A stretch of DNA of 64,000 nt from Bin22 sp965207275 (GCA_965207275.1 CBDBMH010000002.1:2294001-2358000); one strand, 5' to 3'; counted from the stretch's first letter, positions 52,122 through 60,893 are shown. Notes: generated from the letters alone by a model not told the origin. A program made the numbers and translations.

Positions 52122-53309
52122 ATGGCAAATGACAAAATCGTCCTGGCCTACAGCGGCGGCCTGGACACGTCGGTGGCAGTACCCTGGCTCAAGGAACAGT
52201 ACGGCGCCGACATCATCACTCTGACGATAGACCTGGGCATGGTGGATCTGGAGGCTATACGTCAACGGGCCATACAGGTGGGCGCGGCCAAGGCCCTTAC
52301 CGTGGACGGCAAGGAAACCTTGGTCAACGAGTTCCTATTCCCTGCCCTGCAGGCTGGCGCCATTTACGAGGAACAGTATCCGCTGGCTACCGCCCTGGGC
52401 CGTCCCCTGATCGCCCGCTACCTGGTGGAAGCGGCCCGGGCCGAGGGCGCCTACGCCGTGGCCCACGGTTGCACCGGCAAGGGCAATGACCAGGTCCGCA
52501 TCGACGTGGGCGTGGCCGCCCTGGCCCCGGAACTGAAGGTGATCGCCCCCATCCGCGACTGGGGGATGAGCCGGGAGGACGAGATTGAGTACGGGCAGGC
52601 CCGCAACCTGCCCATCAACGCCAGCCGCAGCCGCTTCTCCGTGGACGAGAACCTGTGGGGCCGCAGCGCCGAAGCCGGCGAACTGGAAGACCCCTGGCTG
52701 GAACCCCCCGAGGACGCATACGGCTGGACCCAAACCGCATCAAGCGCGCCCGACGAGCCCGCCTACGTGGAGATCCATTTTGACGAAGGTATCCCCAAAT
52801 CCCTGGACGGCGAAAGCATGAACGGGGTTGACCTGATCCGGCACCTGAACGCAGTGGCCGGTCAGCACGGCGTGGGCCGGGTTGACCACGTGGAAAATCG
52901 GCTGGTAGGCATCAAGTCCCGCGAGGTCTATGAGACCCCGGCGGCGGTAACCCTCCACGCTGCCCACAAGGCCCTGGAGACCCTGACCCTGAGCAAGGAC
53001 CAGGCCCGCCTGAAGGCCCAGATTGCCCAGCAGTACGCCGACATGGTCTACAACGGCCTGTGGTTTACCCACCACCGCCTGGACCTGGACGCCTATGTCC
53101 GCAGTACCCAGCGGTACGTCTCCGGGGATGTGCGGGTCAGGCTGCACAAGGGCACCTGCACCGTGGTGGGCCGCAGCGCCCCGCAAGCTTTGTACAACTA
53201 CAACCTGGCCACCTACGACCGGGAAGACCAGTTCGACCACTCCGCTGCCGCCGGCTTCATAGACATTTTCGGCCTGCCGGTGCGTACGCAAAACCAGGCC
53301 CAGGGATAG
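52122..53309 (+). CDS. argG: Argininosuccinate synthase (ArgG)
   Basis: A 395-residue ATP-dependent ligase joining citrulline and aspartate. The N-type ATP site A-Y-S-G-G-L-D-T-S is at residues 8-16. H-G-C-T-G-K-G-N-D-Q-V-R near residue 117, F-S-V-D-E-N-L-W-G-R near 172 and G-I-K-S-R-E-V-Y-E-T near 264 are conserved. GGAGG lies about 12 bases before the ATG. Last recognised arg gene here; argH, argF and argC are not present. Confidence 0.96.
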   Translation: MANDKIVLAYSGGLDTSVAVPWLKEQYGADIITLTIDLGMVDLEAIRQRAIQVGAAKALTVDGKETLVNEFLFPALQAGAIYEEQYPLATALGRPLIARYLVEAARAEGAYAVAHGCTGKGNDQVRIDVGVAALAPELKVIAPIRDWGMSREDEIEYGQARNLPINASRSRFSVDENLWGRSAEAGELEDPWLEPPEDAYGWTQTASSAPDEPAYVEIHFDEGIPKSLDGESMNGVDLIRHLNAVAGQHGVGRVDHVENRLVGIKSREVYETPAAVTLHAAHKALETLTLSKDQARLKAQIAQQYADMVYNGLWFTHHRLDLDAYVRSTQRYVSGDVRVRLHKGTCTVVGRSAPQALYNYNLATYDREDQFDHSAAAGFIDIFGLPVRTQNQAQG

Positions 53310-53330
53310 GGCAGGTCAGAGGTGTAAGTG

Positions 53331-53558
53331 ATGGAAGAAGTAATGACCTGGGCGGAAATCGAAGAAGCCTTTGACGGGGAATGGGTGCTGATTGAGGACC
53401 CGGTGACGACGTTGTCCCAGGAAATTATTGAGGGTAGGGTCATATATCACAGCAGCGATCGCTCAGAATCGTACAAGAAACTGAACGAGTTGAGCCCCGT
53501 ACATCCGGCGATAATTTTTGTGGGGCCTCCGCCGACCGATACGGTTTTTGCGCTGTGA
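53331..53558 (+). CDS. Small DUF5678-like protein paired with aspartic protease
   Basis: A 75-residue protein: T-W-A-E-I-E-E-A-F-D-G-E-W-V-L-I-E-D-P near the start, I-E-G-R-V-I-Y-H-S in the middle and a final A-I-I-F-V-G-P-P-P. This layout (a G-E/K-W-V segment, a beta hairpin, then a short V-x-x-V-G strand) resembles the DUF5678-type partners found beside retropepsin-like proteases. Its stop overlaps the protease start by four bases (GTGA), so the two are translationally coupled. Function unknown; substrate, inhibitor or chaperone of the protease are options. Confidence 0.65.
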   Translation: MEEVMTWAEIEEAFDGEWVLIEDPVTTLSQEIIEGRVIYHSSDRSESYKKLNELSPVHPAIIFVGPPPTDTVFAL

Positions 53559-53938
53559 GCTTATCCTTTAACCCATTGGGGAGTTTCCTTCCCATTACCG
53601 TGAGACTCTTCGGGCCGGTCAGCGATGCCAGGGCACGTCTCGCGTTGGATACCGGCGCTACTCAAACAATGATCAGCAGAGATTTAGCAACCTTTATAGG
53701 TTATAACCTGGGCGCTGGCGGCAGGACGGTACAGCTGATCACTGCAAGCGGCGAAGAAACTGCGACCGTCGTAACCATCCAGAGAGTGGAAGCACTAGAA
53801 CACCAAATGCGAAACATGCCCATCTTATGCCACGATTTACCCACGGGAACTCCCTTTGACGGCCTCCTCGGCCTCGATTTCTTCCGTAACCAAAGACTCA
53901 CTATAGATTTCCGTGAAGGGCTGATAACCCTGGACTAA
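53555..53938 (+). CDS. Retropepsin-like clan AA aspartic protease
   Basis: A 127-residue single-domain aspartic protease. The catalytic motif is L-A-L-D-T-G-A-T-Q-T-M-I (Asp about residue 31). The flap region follows, then the late hydrophobic G-L-L-G-L-D-F-F motif typical of bacterial clan AA enzymes. It must dimerise to form an active site. No signal peptide or membrane anchor. GTG start overlapping the upstream small gene. The physiological substrate is unknown. Confidence 0.83.
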   Translation: MSLSFNPLGSFLPITVRLFGPVSDARARLALDTGATQTMISRDLATFIGYNLGAGGRTVQLITASGEETATVVTIQRVEALEHQMRNMPILCHDLPTGTPFDGLLGLDFFRNQRLTIDFREGLITLD

Positions 53939-53962
53939 CCCGCTATCAAGACTGGAGGAAAC

Positions 53963-55129
53963 ATGACCCTTGCCGAAAGAATGTATAACCTGGGCACCGA
54001 GACCGCCTTCGAGGTTCTGGCCAAGGCGCGTGCTCTCGAGGCCCAGGGACGGGAAATCATCCACCTGGAGATCGGGGAACCCGACTTCGACACGCCCAAG
54101 CACATAGTCGAAGCAGGCATTCGCGCTTTGCAGGAGGGTTACACCCACTACGGACCCACGCCGGGCCTGCCCCAACTGCGCGAGGCCGTCGCCCGCAACA
54201 GCCGCGAGGTCCGAGGCATAGACACCGACCCGGGACAGGTGGTGGTTACCCCCGGCGCCAAGCCCATAATGTTCTACGTCATCCTGGCCCTGGCCGAACC
54301 CGGGGTCGAGGTCATTTACCCCAACCCCGGCTTTCCCATTTACGAGTCCATGATACGTTTCTCCGGGGCCACCCCGGTACCCATGCAGTTGCTGGAGGAG
54401 AAGGACTACCATCCGGACCTGAATGACCTGGCGGGGAAGATTACCGACAAGACCCGCCTGATAATAATCAACTCGCCGGAGAATCCCTGCGGCTCCGCAC
54501 TGACCAAAGAGGAGCTGGAAACCGTCGCCAACCTGGCCCGGGGCCGGGACCTTTACATCATGGCCGACGAAATCTATAAGGACATCCTTTACACCGGCGA
54601 GCACTTCAGCATCGCCGCCTTCCCGGACATGGCCAAGCAGACCATCATCCTGGACGGCTTTTCCAAGAGCTATGCCATGACCGGCTGGCGACTGGGCTAC
54701 GGCATCATGCCCGATGAACTGGTGCCCCACATCACCCGGCTGGCAGTGAACAGCGTCTCTTGCGCCGCGTCCTTCAGCCAGATAGCCGCCGTAGCCGCCC
54801 TGGACGGCCCCCAGGACGATGTGCAGGCCATGGCCGCCGAGTTCGCCCAGCGTCGCCGGCTGATTACCGACGGCCTGCGCAGCATTCCCGGCATCAACTG
54901 CCCCGAACCGGAGGGCGCCTTCTACGCCTTCCCCAGCATCAAGGAGACGGGCCTGAGCAGCGCGGAGTTTGAAGAGCGGGCGCTGAACGAAGCGGGGGTG
55001 GCCCTGCTTTCCGGGTCCGCCTTCGGCGCCTACGGCGAGGGCTACGTCCGCCTTTCCTACGCCAACTCCCAGGAGAACATCACCAAGGCCCTGGAAAGTT
55101 TGCGGGAGTTTGTGGCCGGGCTGGGATAA
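53963..55129 (+). CDS. Class I PLP aminotransferase (aspartate/aromatic type)
   Basis: A 388-residue fold-type-I aminotransferase. E-I-G-E-P-D-F-D-T-P near residue 37, the H-Y-G-P-T-P-G-L motif, N-S-P-E-N-P-C-G near 170, D-E-I-Y near 206, the PLP lysine Lys235 in G-F-S-K-S-Y-A-M-T-G-W-R and the C-terminal R-L-S-Y-A are present. The sequence suits the I-gamma aspartate aminotransferase group, but aromatic or other specificity cannot be excluded. The ATG has GGAGG five bases upstream; no operon partner is certain. Confidence 0.9.
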   Translation: MTLAERMYNLGTETAFEVLAKARALEAQGREIIHLEIGEPDFDTPKHIVEAGIRALQEGYTHYGPTPGLPQLREAVARNSREVRGIDTDPGQVVVTPGAKPIMFYVILALAEPGVEVIYPNPGFPIYESMIRFSGATPVPMQLLEEKDYHPDLNDLAGKITDKTRLIIINSPENPCGSALTKEELETVANLARGRDLYIMADEIYKDILYTGEHFSIAAFPDMAKQTIILDGFSKSYAMTGWRLGYGIMPDELVPHITRLAVNSVSCAASFSQIAAVAALDGPQDDVQAMAAEFAQRRRLITDGLRSIPGINCPEPEGAFYAFPSIKETGLSSAEFEERALNEAGVALLSGSAFGAYGEGYVRLSYANSQENITKALESLREFVAGLG

Positions 55130-55144
55130 ACAAGCTGCCATATA

Positions 55145-56287
55145 TCAGGCCGGGGCCGCCAGCGCCCTGGCCTGTTGGCTGATGTTGAGGGCCACATTGT
55201 CAATGCGTGGCTTGTTCTTGTAGTAGAACAGGTCGTCCTTGCTGAGGCCGGTGATGTTCAGGGCCAGGTTGAGCATGTGGGGTTGGAGGTGCCTGTTCAG
55301 GTACATGCCTATCCCCGCACCCCCCACTGCACCGACAATTCCACCGACCAGATTCCCTACTCCCGGCACGGCGCTGCCCAAAGCCCCTCCACCTGCCCCT
55401 CCGGCTGTAGCCAAGGTAGTGGTTATGCCTATTCGCGACATCAAGGTCAAGGATTGAACAACCTGAATCTTGTTCCTGGCAGTGCGGTCGGCGGCCTTGA
55501 ACTCCTTTTCCGTCTTGAGAACACTGTGGACTAACCGCGCCCCGGCGATTATTGCGCCGGCGTAGGGGATTATGTCGCCCACCCCGTCGGGCACGTCAAT
55601 GCCCAGGTTGCTGCTGAGGGTGTCAAGGCCGTCGGAGATGCCTTCTACCAGTTCGTAGTCCGAACCGATATCAATCAGCCTCTCCACCAACTCTGGAGCA
55701 CTCTCCGAGAACTCTTCGGAGATCCTTTCGTGTAACTCGGTACCCACGGCAAAGAAATAATCAGTTTCCTGCAAAGCTTCTACGACATTCTCATATTGCG
55801 TGTTACTGACCCCGGTCTTAATCGAAATTAACACCTCTTGCCCTTCTGGATGTATGGCCTTTATGTCCCATCCTGGATTCACTTCATTTTCCGCAAATTG
55901 TACTTCGGCAAAACCTCTGGACTCTAGCAAGTCTTCTGCTTCAAACTCAGCCAATTTTCCCTTTAGGCCCCAATATAACCAGTTGTTGTGGTCGGACAAC
56001 TCCCCACTCTCTGTCATTTCCCTAACTTTGTCGTACAGTGAACCCTCTTCAGACATGTTAGGCCAACGGGTTTCGTATGCTTCGAGCAAACGGTCATCCA
56101 CATTTACGCTATCAAAGATAGCCCACATTCCACCTGACACCCCCGCCGCAAACTCCGCCGCGTACATCGCCCGATCCATATTCACGATGCCGGTGATATT
56201 TTCGTGGAAAGAACGCCTCTGGTCCGATTCGTCGCCGCCCGGCAGTTCCCGCAGGGCTGGCAGCAGGTTGGATGATTGCATGGTCAT
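55145..56287 (-). CDS. Unknown protein with nuclease-like core and glycine-zipper membrane segment
   Basis: A 380-residue protein of no recognised family. Residues ~105-160 resemble a PD-(D/E)XK nuclease core: an F-E-A-E-D-L-L-E-S-R-G-F helix, then N-P-G-W-D-I-K-A and L-I-S-I-K-T-G, placing Asp141 and Lys157 at the expected places but with Ser where the motif glutamate should be. Residues ~285-333 are a Gly/Ala-rich double hydrophobic segment (glycine zipper) of the membrane-inserting type. The C-terminus is helical. The start at 56287 has AGAAGGGG upstream. It is the second gene behind a tail-anchored coiled-coil protein, 13 bases away. A sensor or membrane-active effector is a guess. Confidence 0.55.
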   Translation of the reverse strand: MTMQSSNLLPALRELPGGDESDQRRSFHENITGIVNMDRAMYAAEFAAGVSGGMWAIFDSVNVDDRLLEAYETRWPNMSEEGSLYDKVREMTESGELSDHNNWLYWGLKGKLAEFEAEDLLESRGFAEVQFAENEVNPGWDIKAIHPEGQEVLISIKTGVSNTQYENVVEALQETDYFFAVGTELHERISEEFSESAPELVERLIDIGSDYELVEGISDGLDTLSSNLGIDVPDGVGDIIPYAGAIIAGARLVHSVLKTEKEFKAADRTARNKIQVVQSLTLMSRIGITTTLATAGGAGGGALGSAVPGVGNLVGGIVGAVGGAGIGMYLNRHLQPHMLNLALNITGLSKDDLFYYKNKPRIDNVALNISQQARALAAPA

Positions 56288-56300
56288 CTTGCCCCTTCTG

Positions 56301-56777
56301 CTAGACCAGTATTCCGATGACGACGGCGGCAATGGCAATGACCACCGCGCCCCCGGCGACCAGCAAGAGTTGGTTCCTGGCCTGGCGCAACTGCGCTTGC
56401 AGGGTGGTTACCTCGTTGGAGTGCTGGCGGAATTGCTCTTCCCGTTCGGTTTTAGCCTCGGCTAATGCCCCTGCTTGCTGTTGGCGTTCTTCCCGCGCCG
56501 CTTCCAGTTCTATCTGGTGCTGGCGACGCTGCTCATCTGCCTCGGCCCTTAATTCGGCCATTTCTGCTTCATGCTGCTGGCGCTGCTCTTCCCTGGCTTC
56601 CGCCAGCGCTTCCCGTATTGCGTTGCCTGCCACCAATGGCAGGTTCTCGTGGTCGGCGATGTGGGAAGTAAGGAGTTCGCTCTGGCGAATTACCCGAGGT
56701 ATAAGTTCCTGGTTTATCTTGTCCTGCTCTTCCCAAAAACTGACCCGTTCGGCGATGTTCGGTGATTCCATAGACAT
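56301..56777 (-). CDS. Coiled-coil protein with C-terminal membrane anchor
   Basis: A 158-residue protein: an N-terminal helical region (1-55) containing I-N-Q-E-L-I-P-R-V, a long Glu/Gln/Arg-rich coiled coil (about 56-132), and one C-terminal hydrophobic helix (137-157) making it tail anchored. No enzymatic motif. GAGGG stands eight bases before the ATG at 56777. It heads a two-gene unit with the nuclease-like protein and could recruit it to the membrane (inference). Confidence 0.65.
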   Translation of the reverse strand: MSMESPNIAERVSFWEEQDKINQELIPRVIRQSELLTSHIADHENLPLVAGNAIREALAEAREEQRQQHEAEMAELRAEADEQRRQHQIELEAAREERQQQAGALAEAKTEREEQFRQHSNEVTTLQAQLRQARNQLLLVAGGAVVIAIAAVVIGILV

Positions 56778-56807
56778 ACTTTTGCCCTCTGTTTATCCAA
56801 ATTAAGT

Positions 56808-56843
56808 GGCCCTCAAGTAGCCCTCTTGCGCTACCTGAGGGCC
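56808..56843 (-). terminator. Stem-loop terminator after the class-V aminotransferase gene
   Basis: GGCCCTCA and GTAG pair with CTAC and TGAGGGCC across one A-C mismatch. On the minus strand it is followed by ACTTAATTT, a weak T-tract. Confidence 0.6.
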
Positions 56844-56883
56844 GATCGTAACATTAATCCGCCTATGCTTCACAGAATTGCAG

Positions 56884-58095
56884 TTAGGGCAGCACGCCCC
56901 CATCATCATAATCAACCAGCGCGCGCTGGGCGGCCGATAGGCTGGCGCCGGTGGCTACCTCGTAGCCCAAATCAGGCAGGATCTGTTCCAGGGCCGAGAG
57001 AAGGGCGAAGACGTTGGTTTCCCGGGCCGACTCGCCCATAAGGCCAATGCGCCAGGCCTTGCCGCGAACCTGCCCCAGGCCGCCGCCAATTTCGATGTTG
57101 TAGTCGTTGAGCAGGCGGCTCCGCACTGCCGCGTCCTCGATGCCTTCGGGTATGAGGGCGGTGGTCAAGGGATTCAGGCGGTAGCCCTCGGCCGCCATCA
57201 GGCCGACGCCCAGGGCTTCCAGGCCAGCCCTCAGCGCCGCGGCCACCCGGGCGTGGCGACGGATACGGTTGTCGATGCCTTCCTCCATCATCATCCGCAG
57301 CGATTCGCGCAGGGCGTAGGTCATGGAAATGGGCGTGGTGTGGTGGTAGGCGCGGGTCTGGTTCCAGTAGGCTTCCAGGTCTTTCAAGTTGAAGTAGAAG
57401 CTCTGGACTTTGGACGGGCGGGTGTTGATTACCTCAATGGCCCGCGGGCCGAAGCTGATGGGGGCCAGGCCCGGAGGCGCTCCCAGGCACTTTTGGGTGC
57501 CACTGTAGCAGACGTCCAGGTCCCAGTCGTCCATCCGCACGTCGTGGCCGCCCAGCGAGGTGACGGCGTCCACGATCACCAGAGCATTGTGGCGGTGGAC
57601 CAGGTCGACAATTTCGGGCATGGGCGTCAGAACGCCGGTGGAGGTCTCGGCATGGACCACGCCGACGGCCTTGACCGGCCCGTGCTGCTCCAGGGCGTCT
57701 GACAGCACTTCAATGTCCACTGGGTCGCCCCACTCGAAGTCCAGGATTACAACCTCGGCGCCACAGCGCTCGGCAATGTCGCCCAGGCGGTCGCCGAAGA
57801 AGCCGTTGCGGCAGATTACCACCTTGTCGCCCCTTTCCAGGACGTTGGCGCAGGCTGCCTCCATGGCGCCGGTACCGGTGGATGAGAGGGGGACGGTCAT
57901 GAAGTTCTCAGTGTGGTAGACCTCCCGCAACATTTCGCAGACCTCGTCCATCACCTTAAAGAACTGGGGGTCCAGGTGGCCCAGGACGGGCAAAGTCATC
58001 GCCTGCAACACCCGGGGGTTGACGGAGCTGGGCCCCGGACCCATGAGGATGCGCTGGGGCGGGTTAAATTCGTCGAGATAGGAGGGGGTAGTCAA
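56884..58095 (-). CDS. Class V PLP aminotransferase (alanine-glyoxylate/serine-pyruvate type)
   Basis: A 403-residue enzyme. M-G-P-G-P-S-S-V-N-P near residue 18, S-S-T-G-T-G-A-M-E near 71, V-H-A-E-T-S-T-G-V near 147, D-A-V-T-S-L-G-G near 176 and the PLP lysine Lys202 in S-G-T-Q-K-C-L are the family landmarks. It transaminates glyoxylate or related oxo acids, typically with alanine, serine or aspartate. The TTG start at 58095 follows AGGAGAA; no better start lies nearby. It is monocistronic, closed by the hairpin at 56808. Confidence 0.9.
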   Translation of the reverse strand: MTTPSYLDEFNPPQRILMGPGPSSVNPRVLQAMTLPVLGHLDPQFFKVMDEVCEMLREVYHTENFMTVPLSSTGTGAMEAACANVLERGDKVVICRNGFFGDRLGDIAERCGAEVVILDFEWGDPVDIEVLSDALEQHGPVKAVGVVHAETSTGVLTPMPEIVDLVHRHNALVIVDAVTSLGGHDVRMDDWDLDVCYSGTQKCLGAPPGLAPISFGPRAIEVINTRPSKVQSFYFNLKDLEAYWNQTRAYHHTTPISMTYALRESLRMMMEEGIDNRIRRHARVAAALRAGLEALGVGLMAAEGYRLNPLTTALIPEGIEDAAVRSRLLNDYNIEIGGGLGQVRGKAWRIGLMGESARETNVFALLSALEQILPDLGYEVATGASLSAAQRALVDYDDGGVLP

Positions 58096-58164
58096 GATTG
58101 GTTCTCCTGTTTGCTCGCATTTCTTGATCTCGTATCTACATTATCCGCTATTTGGCCTCGGACG

Positions 58165-58191
58165 GCAAAAGGGCTGACACTATGTCAGCCC
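58165..58191 (-). terminator. Rho-independent terminator after the SDR gene
   Basis: On the minus strand GGGCTGACA pairs with TGTCAGCCC (9 bp, TAG loop), then TTTTGCC. Confidence 0.85.
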
Positions 58192-58236
58192 CTTTACCTG
58201 TTCCGTACCAAGCGGTGTGTCCGTGGAAGACGTTTC

Positions 58237-59034
58237 CTACACCACCGGCGAGGTTCCCCCGTCAATATTAATCGCTATGCCCGTCAGGTAGCTGGCCCGT
58301 TCCGAGGCCAGGAAGGCGATGACGTCGCCGGCCTCTTCGGTTTCGGCGATGCGACCCAGGGGCACACCCCTTGCCTGGGCAGTCTGGGCATAGAACTCGT
58401 CCAGGGTCAGGTCAGGATTGTCAGCGGTCAGTCGCTCGTAGCGTCGGGTGTGCTGACCGCTCTTGACGATGCCAATGCAGACGGTGTTGACCAGGATGTT
58501 GTCCACGGCCAAGTCCTTGGACAGGCCCTTGGTAATGGCGATGCCCGTGGCGCGAGAAATAGAGGTGGGCATGGACCCGGGACCCGGAGTGCGCCCGCCC
58601 AGGTTGGTTACATTGATGATGCGTCCGCCGCCGACTTTTCGCATTTCGGGGATGGAGCAGCGGATCAGCCGCACGGCGCCCCACACCTTCAGGTCAAAGT
58701 CATACTCCCACTCGTCGTCGGTGACGTCCTCGAAGGGCTTGGCCAGGGACACGCCGGCGTTGTTGACCAGGATGTCCACTCGGCCAAAGTTATCCAGGGC
58801 AGTCTCCACCACCCGCTCGGCGCTTTCCGGGTGGGAGACGTCTGCGGAAAGGGGCACGACCATGCCCTCGGTGGCGGTGCGAATATCCATGGCCGCCTGA
58901 TCCAGCCTTTCCTGGTTGCGGGCCACGATGACCACGCGGGCGCCCTCTTCGGCCATGCGCTGGGCGGCCGCCTTGCCGATGCCCTCGCTGCCGCCGGTAA
59001 CAATGGCAACCTTGTCGGTTAGTCCAAGATCCAT
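58237..59034 (-). CDS. Short-chain dehydrogenase/reductase with altered catalytic residues
   Basis: A 265-residue Rossmann protein of the SDR family. The cofactor motif T-G-G-S-E-G-I-G (residues 13-20) and N-N-A-G (91-94) are normal. The active site is not: the Y-x-x-x-K motif reads T-S-I-S-R (Thr157, Arg161), the preceding serine position lies in N-V-T-N-L and the usual Asn is Lys. All four tetrad positions therefore appear replaced, so classical dehydrogenase chemistry is doubtful. The C-terminus (I-A-I-N-I-D-G-G-T-S) is typical. GAGGAGG precedes the ATG. The 59035-59496 stretch upstream shows no other gene. Confidence 0.85.
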   Translation of the reverse strand: MDLGLTDKVAIVTGGSEGIGKAAAQRMAEEGARVVIVARNQERLDQAAMDIRTATEGMVVPLSADVSHPESAERVVETALDNFGRVDILVNNAGVSLAKPFEDVTDDEWEYDFDLKVWGAVRLIRCSIPEMRKVGGGRIINVTNLGGRTPGPGSMPTSISRATGIAITKGLSKDLAVDNILVNTVCIGIVKSGQHTRRYERLTADNPDLTLDEFYAQTAQARGVPLGRIAETEEAGDVIAFLASERASYLTGIAINIDGGTSPVV

Positions 59035-59496
59035 ATTCTTGACCTCCTCAATTCAAAACGCAGCCCCGCCTTAACGGGGGTATTGGGGACTCGGGATGCG
59101 GCCGTATTATACCAGCAGCGCTGTCCCAATGCCCTTGAACCACAGAGTATCAAGGCGTCCGAACCGGCGCGCCTCGGCTCCGCGGCATCAGGCCAGGGGC
59201 GTATCGGAGGTTTGCCCAGCGCATTGAACCTGAATGTGGGCGCCCGCATCAGCTCGCATTGTTCTTGTCTGTGCCGGCAGGTTGCTGTTAAGGTAGGAGA
59301 AGCCTGGGACGAGTAAATTGCTGCTGGGGGCAACTGGAGCGCCGGCATGCCTGACTATATGCCGGTCCCAATAGCAGGCTGCGCGTGCGACTGCCGGGGC
59401 CGAGAAAGGGCAATTGGGCAGGGCGCCGCAGCGGATCAGGGGTACAGGCCGGCAACAAAGAGTGGTAACCACGAAAACCCACCGGAGGCAGGCATT
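59035..59496. other. Divergent intergenic stretch
   Basis: About 460 bases between the SDR gene and the DUF4234 gene. Open frames here look like chance. No promoter of good quality was found. Confidence 0.45.
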
Positions 59497-59841
59497 TTGT
59501 TCAACTACAGCCACATCAAGCACCGCAACATGTTCCTGCAAGTTTTCCTGGTGTTCATCACTCTGGGCCTCTATGGTATCTACTGGTTCCACGTGACCCT
59601 GGGAGAACTGCAACGGGCCAACAACCGGGGGCCGGAAGTCGGGCGGTGGAGGTGGACCATCTTCTTCTGTATTCCTTTCGTCGACTTCTTCAGCTTCTGG
59701 CACTACGCCGGCGAGTATTCCGAGTTTGTCCGTGAAAAACACTCCCGAACCCTGATATTCATTCTGTGGATCGTATTCTTACCTGCCGTATGGTTCATGG
59801 CACAGCTTGACCTGAACCGGGCGGCCAGCTATCACTGGTAG
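59497..59841 (+). CDS. DUF4234 membrane protein
   Basis: A 114-residue protein with three hydrophobic stretches. F-L-V-F-I-T-L-G-L-Y-G-I-Y-W-F near residue 15 is the DUF4234 signature, usually read as a small membrane domain. The C-terminal helix contains F-I-L-W-I-V-F-L-P-A-V-W. The TTG at 59497 with GGAGG eight bases upstream is chosen over a longer frame from 59347, whose extra residues are low complexity and unlike the family. First of a cluster of small membrane-protein genes. Confidence 0.75.
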   Translation: MFNYSHIKHRNMFLQVFLVFITLGLYGIYWFHVTLGELQRANNRGPEVGRWRWTIFFCIPFVDFFSFWHYAGEYSEFVREKHSRTLIFILWIVFLPAVWFMAQLDLNRAASYHW

Positions 59842-59863
59842 CTTTCATCGGTAATGATGGCGA

Positions 59864-60004
59864 ATGGAATATGACCAGTCGACCAACGGCCAATACTCCG
59901 GCAAAGCCATATTCATTCTCTGGATTGTGTTCGCCCCAGCGGTATGGTCTCTGGTGCAACGGGGCCTGAAGGTCGCCGAGGAGCGCCTATTCCAGTCTGC
60001 ATGA
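59864..60004 (+). CDS. 46-residue protein duplicating the DUF4234 C-terminus
   Basis: A very short open frame with F-I-L-W-I-V-F-A-P-A-V-W, nearly the same as the last helix of the preceding protein, then a different charged tail (V-A-E-E-R-L-F). It looks like a partial tandem duplication of the upstream gene's 3' end. Its ATG at 59864 has no clear ribosome binding site, so it may be a remnant or a coupled small membrane protein. Confidence 0.45.
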   Translation: MEYDQSTNGQYSGKAIFILWIVFAPAVWSLVQRGLKVAEERLFQSA

Positions 60005-60013
60005 GAGGAAACG

Positions 60014-60445
60014 TTGGCTTACTATAACGACCCCCATCCGGTCTACTGCACGACCTGTGGCCGGGAGGTCCACCCGGACGCCCGCTTCTGCGACAACTGC
60101 GGCGCGGCGCTGGCTCGCATGGGTGACGGCGGCCCCACCCATGCGCCTGGTATGGCCTACCCGGGCGGGCCAGGTTACGGAGAACTGCCCCACATCCCCA
60201 ACTACCTGGTTCAGGCAATCCTGGTTACCATCTGCTGCTGCTTGCCTGCCGGCATAGTGGCAATTGTCTACGCAGCCCAGGTCAACGGCAGGGTGGCCTC
60301 CGGCGACTTTGCCGATGCCGAAAGACTTTCCAACAACGCAAAAACTTGGTGCTGGATTTCCTTTGGAGTGGGCCTGGCGGTTAGTGTGGGCTATGGTCTA
60401 ATCGCCGCGCTGTCCACATTTTCCGGGCTGTGGTGGGGGTTCTAG
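60014..60445 (+). CDS. Zinc-ribbon plus CD225/dispanin-domain membrane protein
   Basis: A 143-residue protein. A zinc ribbon (Y-C-T-T-C-G-R-E-V and F-C-D-N-C-G-A-A-L, four cysteines within residues 12-32), a Gly/Pro linker, then a CD225-like domain with two hydrophobic helices: I-P-N-Y-L-V-Q-A-I-L-V-T-I-C-C-C-L-P near residue 62, and A-K-T-W-C-W-I-S-F near 110. Family members insert in membranes as short hairpins; in bacteria their function is unknown. The TTG start at 60014 has AGAGGAAA. Four bases before the next gene, so probably cotranscribed. Confidence 0.8.
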   Translation: MAYYNDPHPVYCTTCGREVHPDARFCDNCGAALARMGDGGPTHAPGMAYPGGPGYGELPHIPNYLVQAILVTICCCLPAGIVAIVYAAQVNGRVASGDFADAERLSNNAKTWCWISFGVGLAVSVGYGLIAALSTFSGLWWGF

Positions 60446-60449
60446 TCCC

Positions 60450-60893
60450 GTGTCTCTCGCCAATATACCCATAACGGATTTGCCACCACGCCTGATGCTA
60501 TGGCGGTGGCGGTTCCTTTTGTTGGGACTGGCGGCTTTGCCTTACCTGTTACTGGTGTACGCCCGCAATCCTGAGGAGCAGGGATTCTATCCCCCCTGCA
60601 TCTTTTACGCCCTCACGGGACTGCACTGCCCAGGCTGCGGCACCTTGCGGGGGCTGCACCAGCTGATGCATGGCAACCTGATTGCCGCCTTCGGTTACAA
60701 CCCTTACTCAATGCTGGCCCTGCCCATCATAGGCTACGCCTTCCTGTCCGCTCTATTGTTAACCATCTGGGGCAAGCGGCTGCCGACGGTGTTCCTTCAT
60801 CCTGCCGCGATTTGGGGGTTGCTGGTTGCGGTTGTTGCCTTCTGGATGCTGCGCAACGTGCCGGTGTATCCCTTTAGCGTGCTGGCTCCGTAA
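60450..60893 (+). CDS. DUF2752 membrane protein
   Basis: A 147-residue protein with about three membrane helices. The central H-C-P-G-C-G-T-L-R-G-L-H motif followed by a G-N-L-I-A-A-F-G-Y-N-P segment is the DUF2752 signature. The two cysteines could bind metal or form a disulfide; biochemical function is unknown. GTG start four bases after the upstream stop, so translation is coupled. Last gene in the small-membrane cluster on this strand. Confidence 0.85.
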   Translation: MSLANIPITDLPPRLMLWRWRFLLLGLAALPYLLLVYARNPEEQGFYPPCIFYALTGLHCPGCGTLRGLHQLMHGNLIAAFGYNPYSMLALPIIGYAFLSALLLTIWGKRLPTVFLHPAAIWGLLVAVVAFWMLRNVPVYPFSVLAP

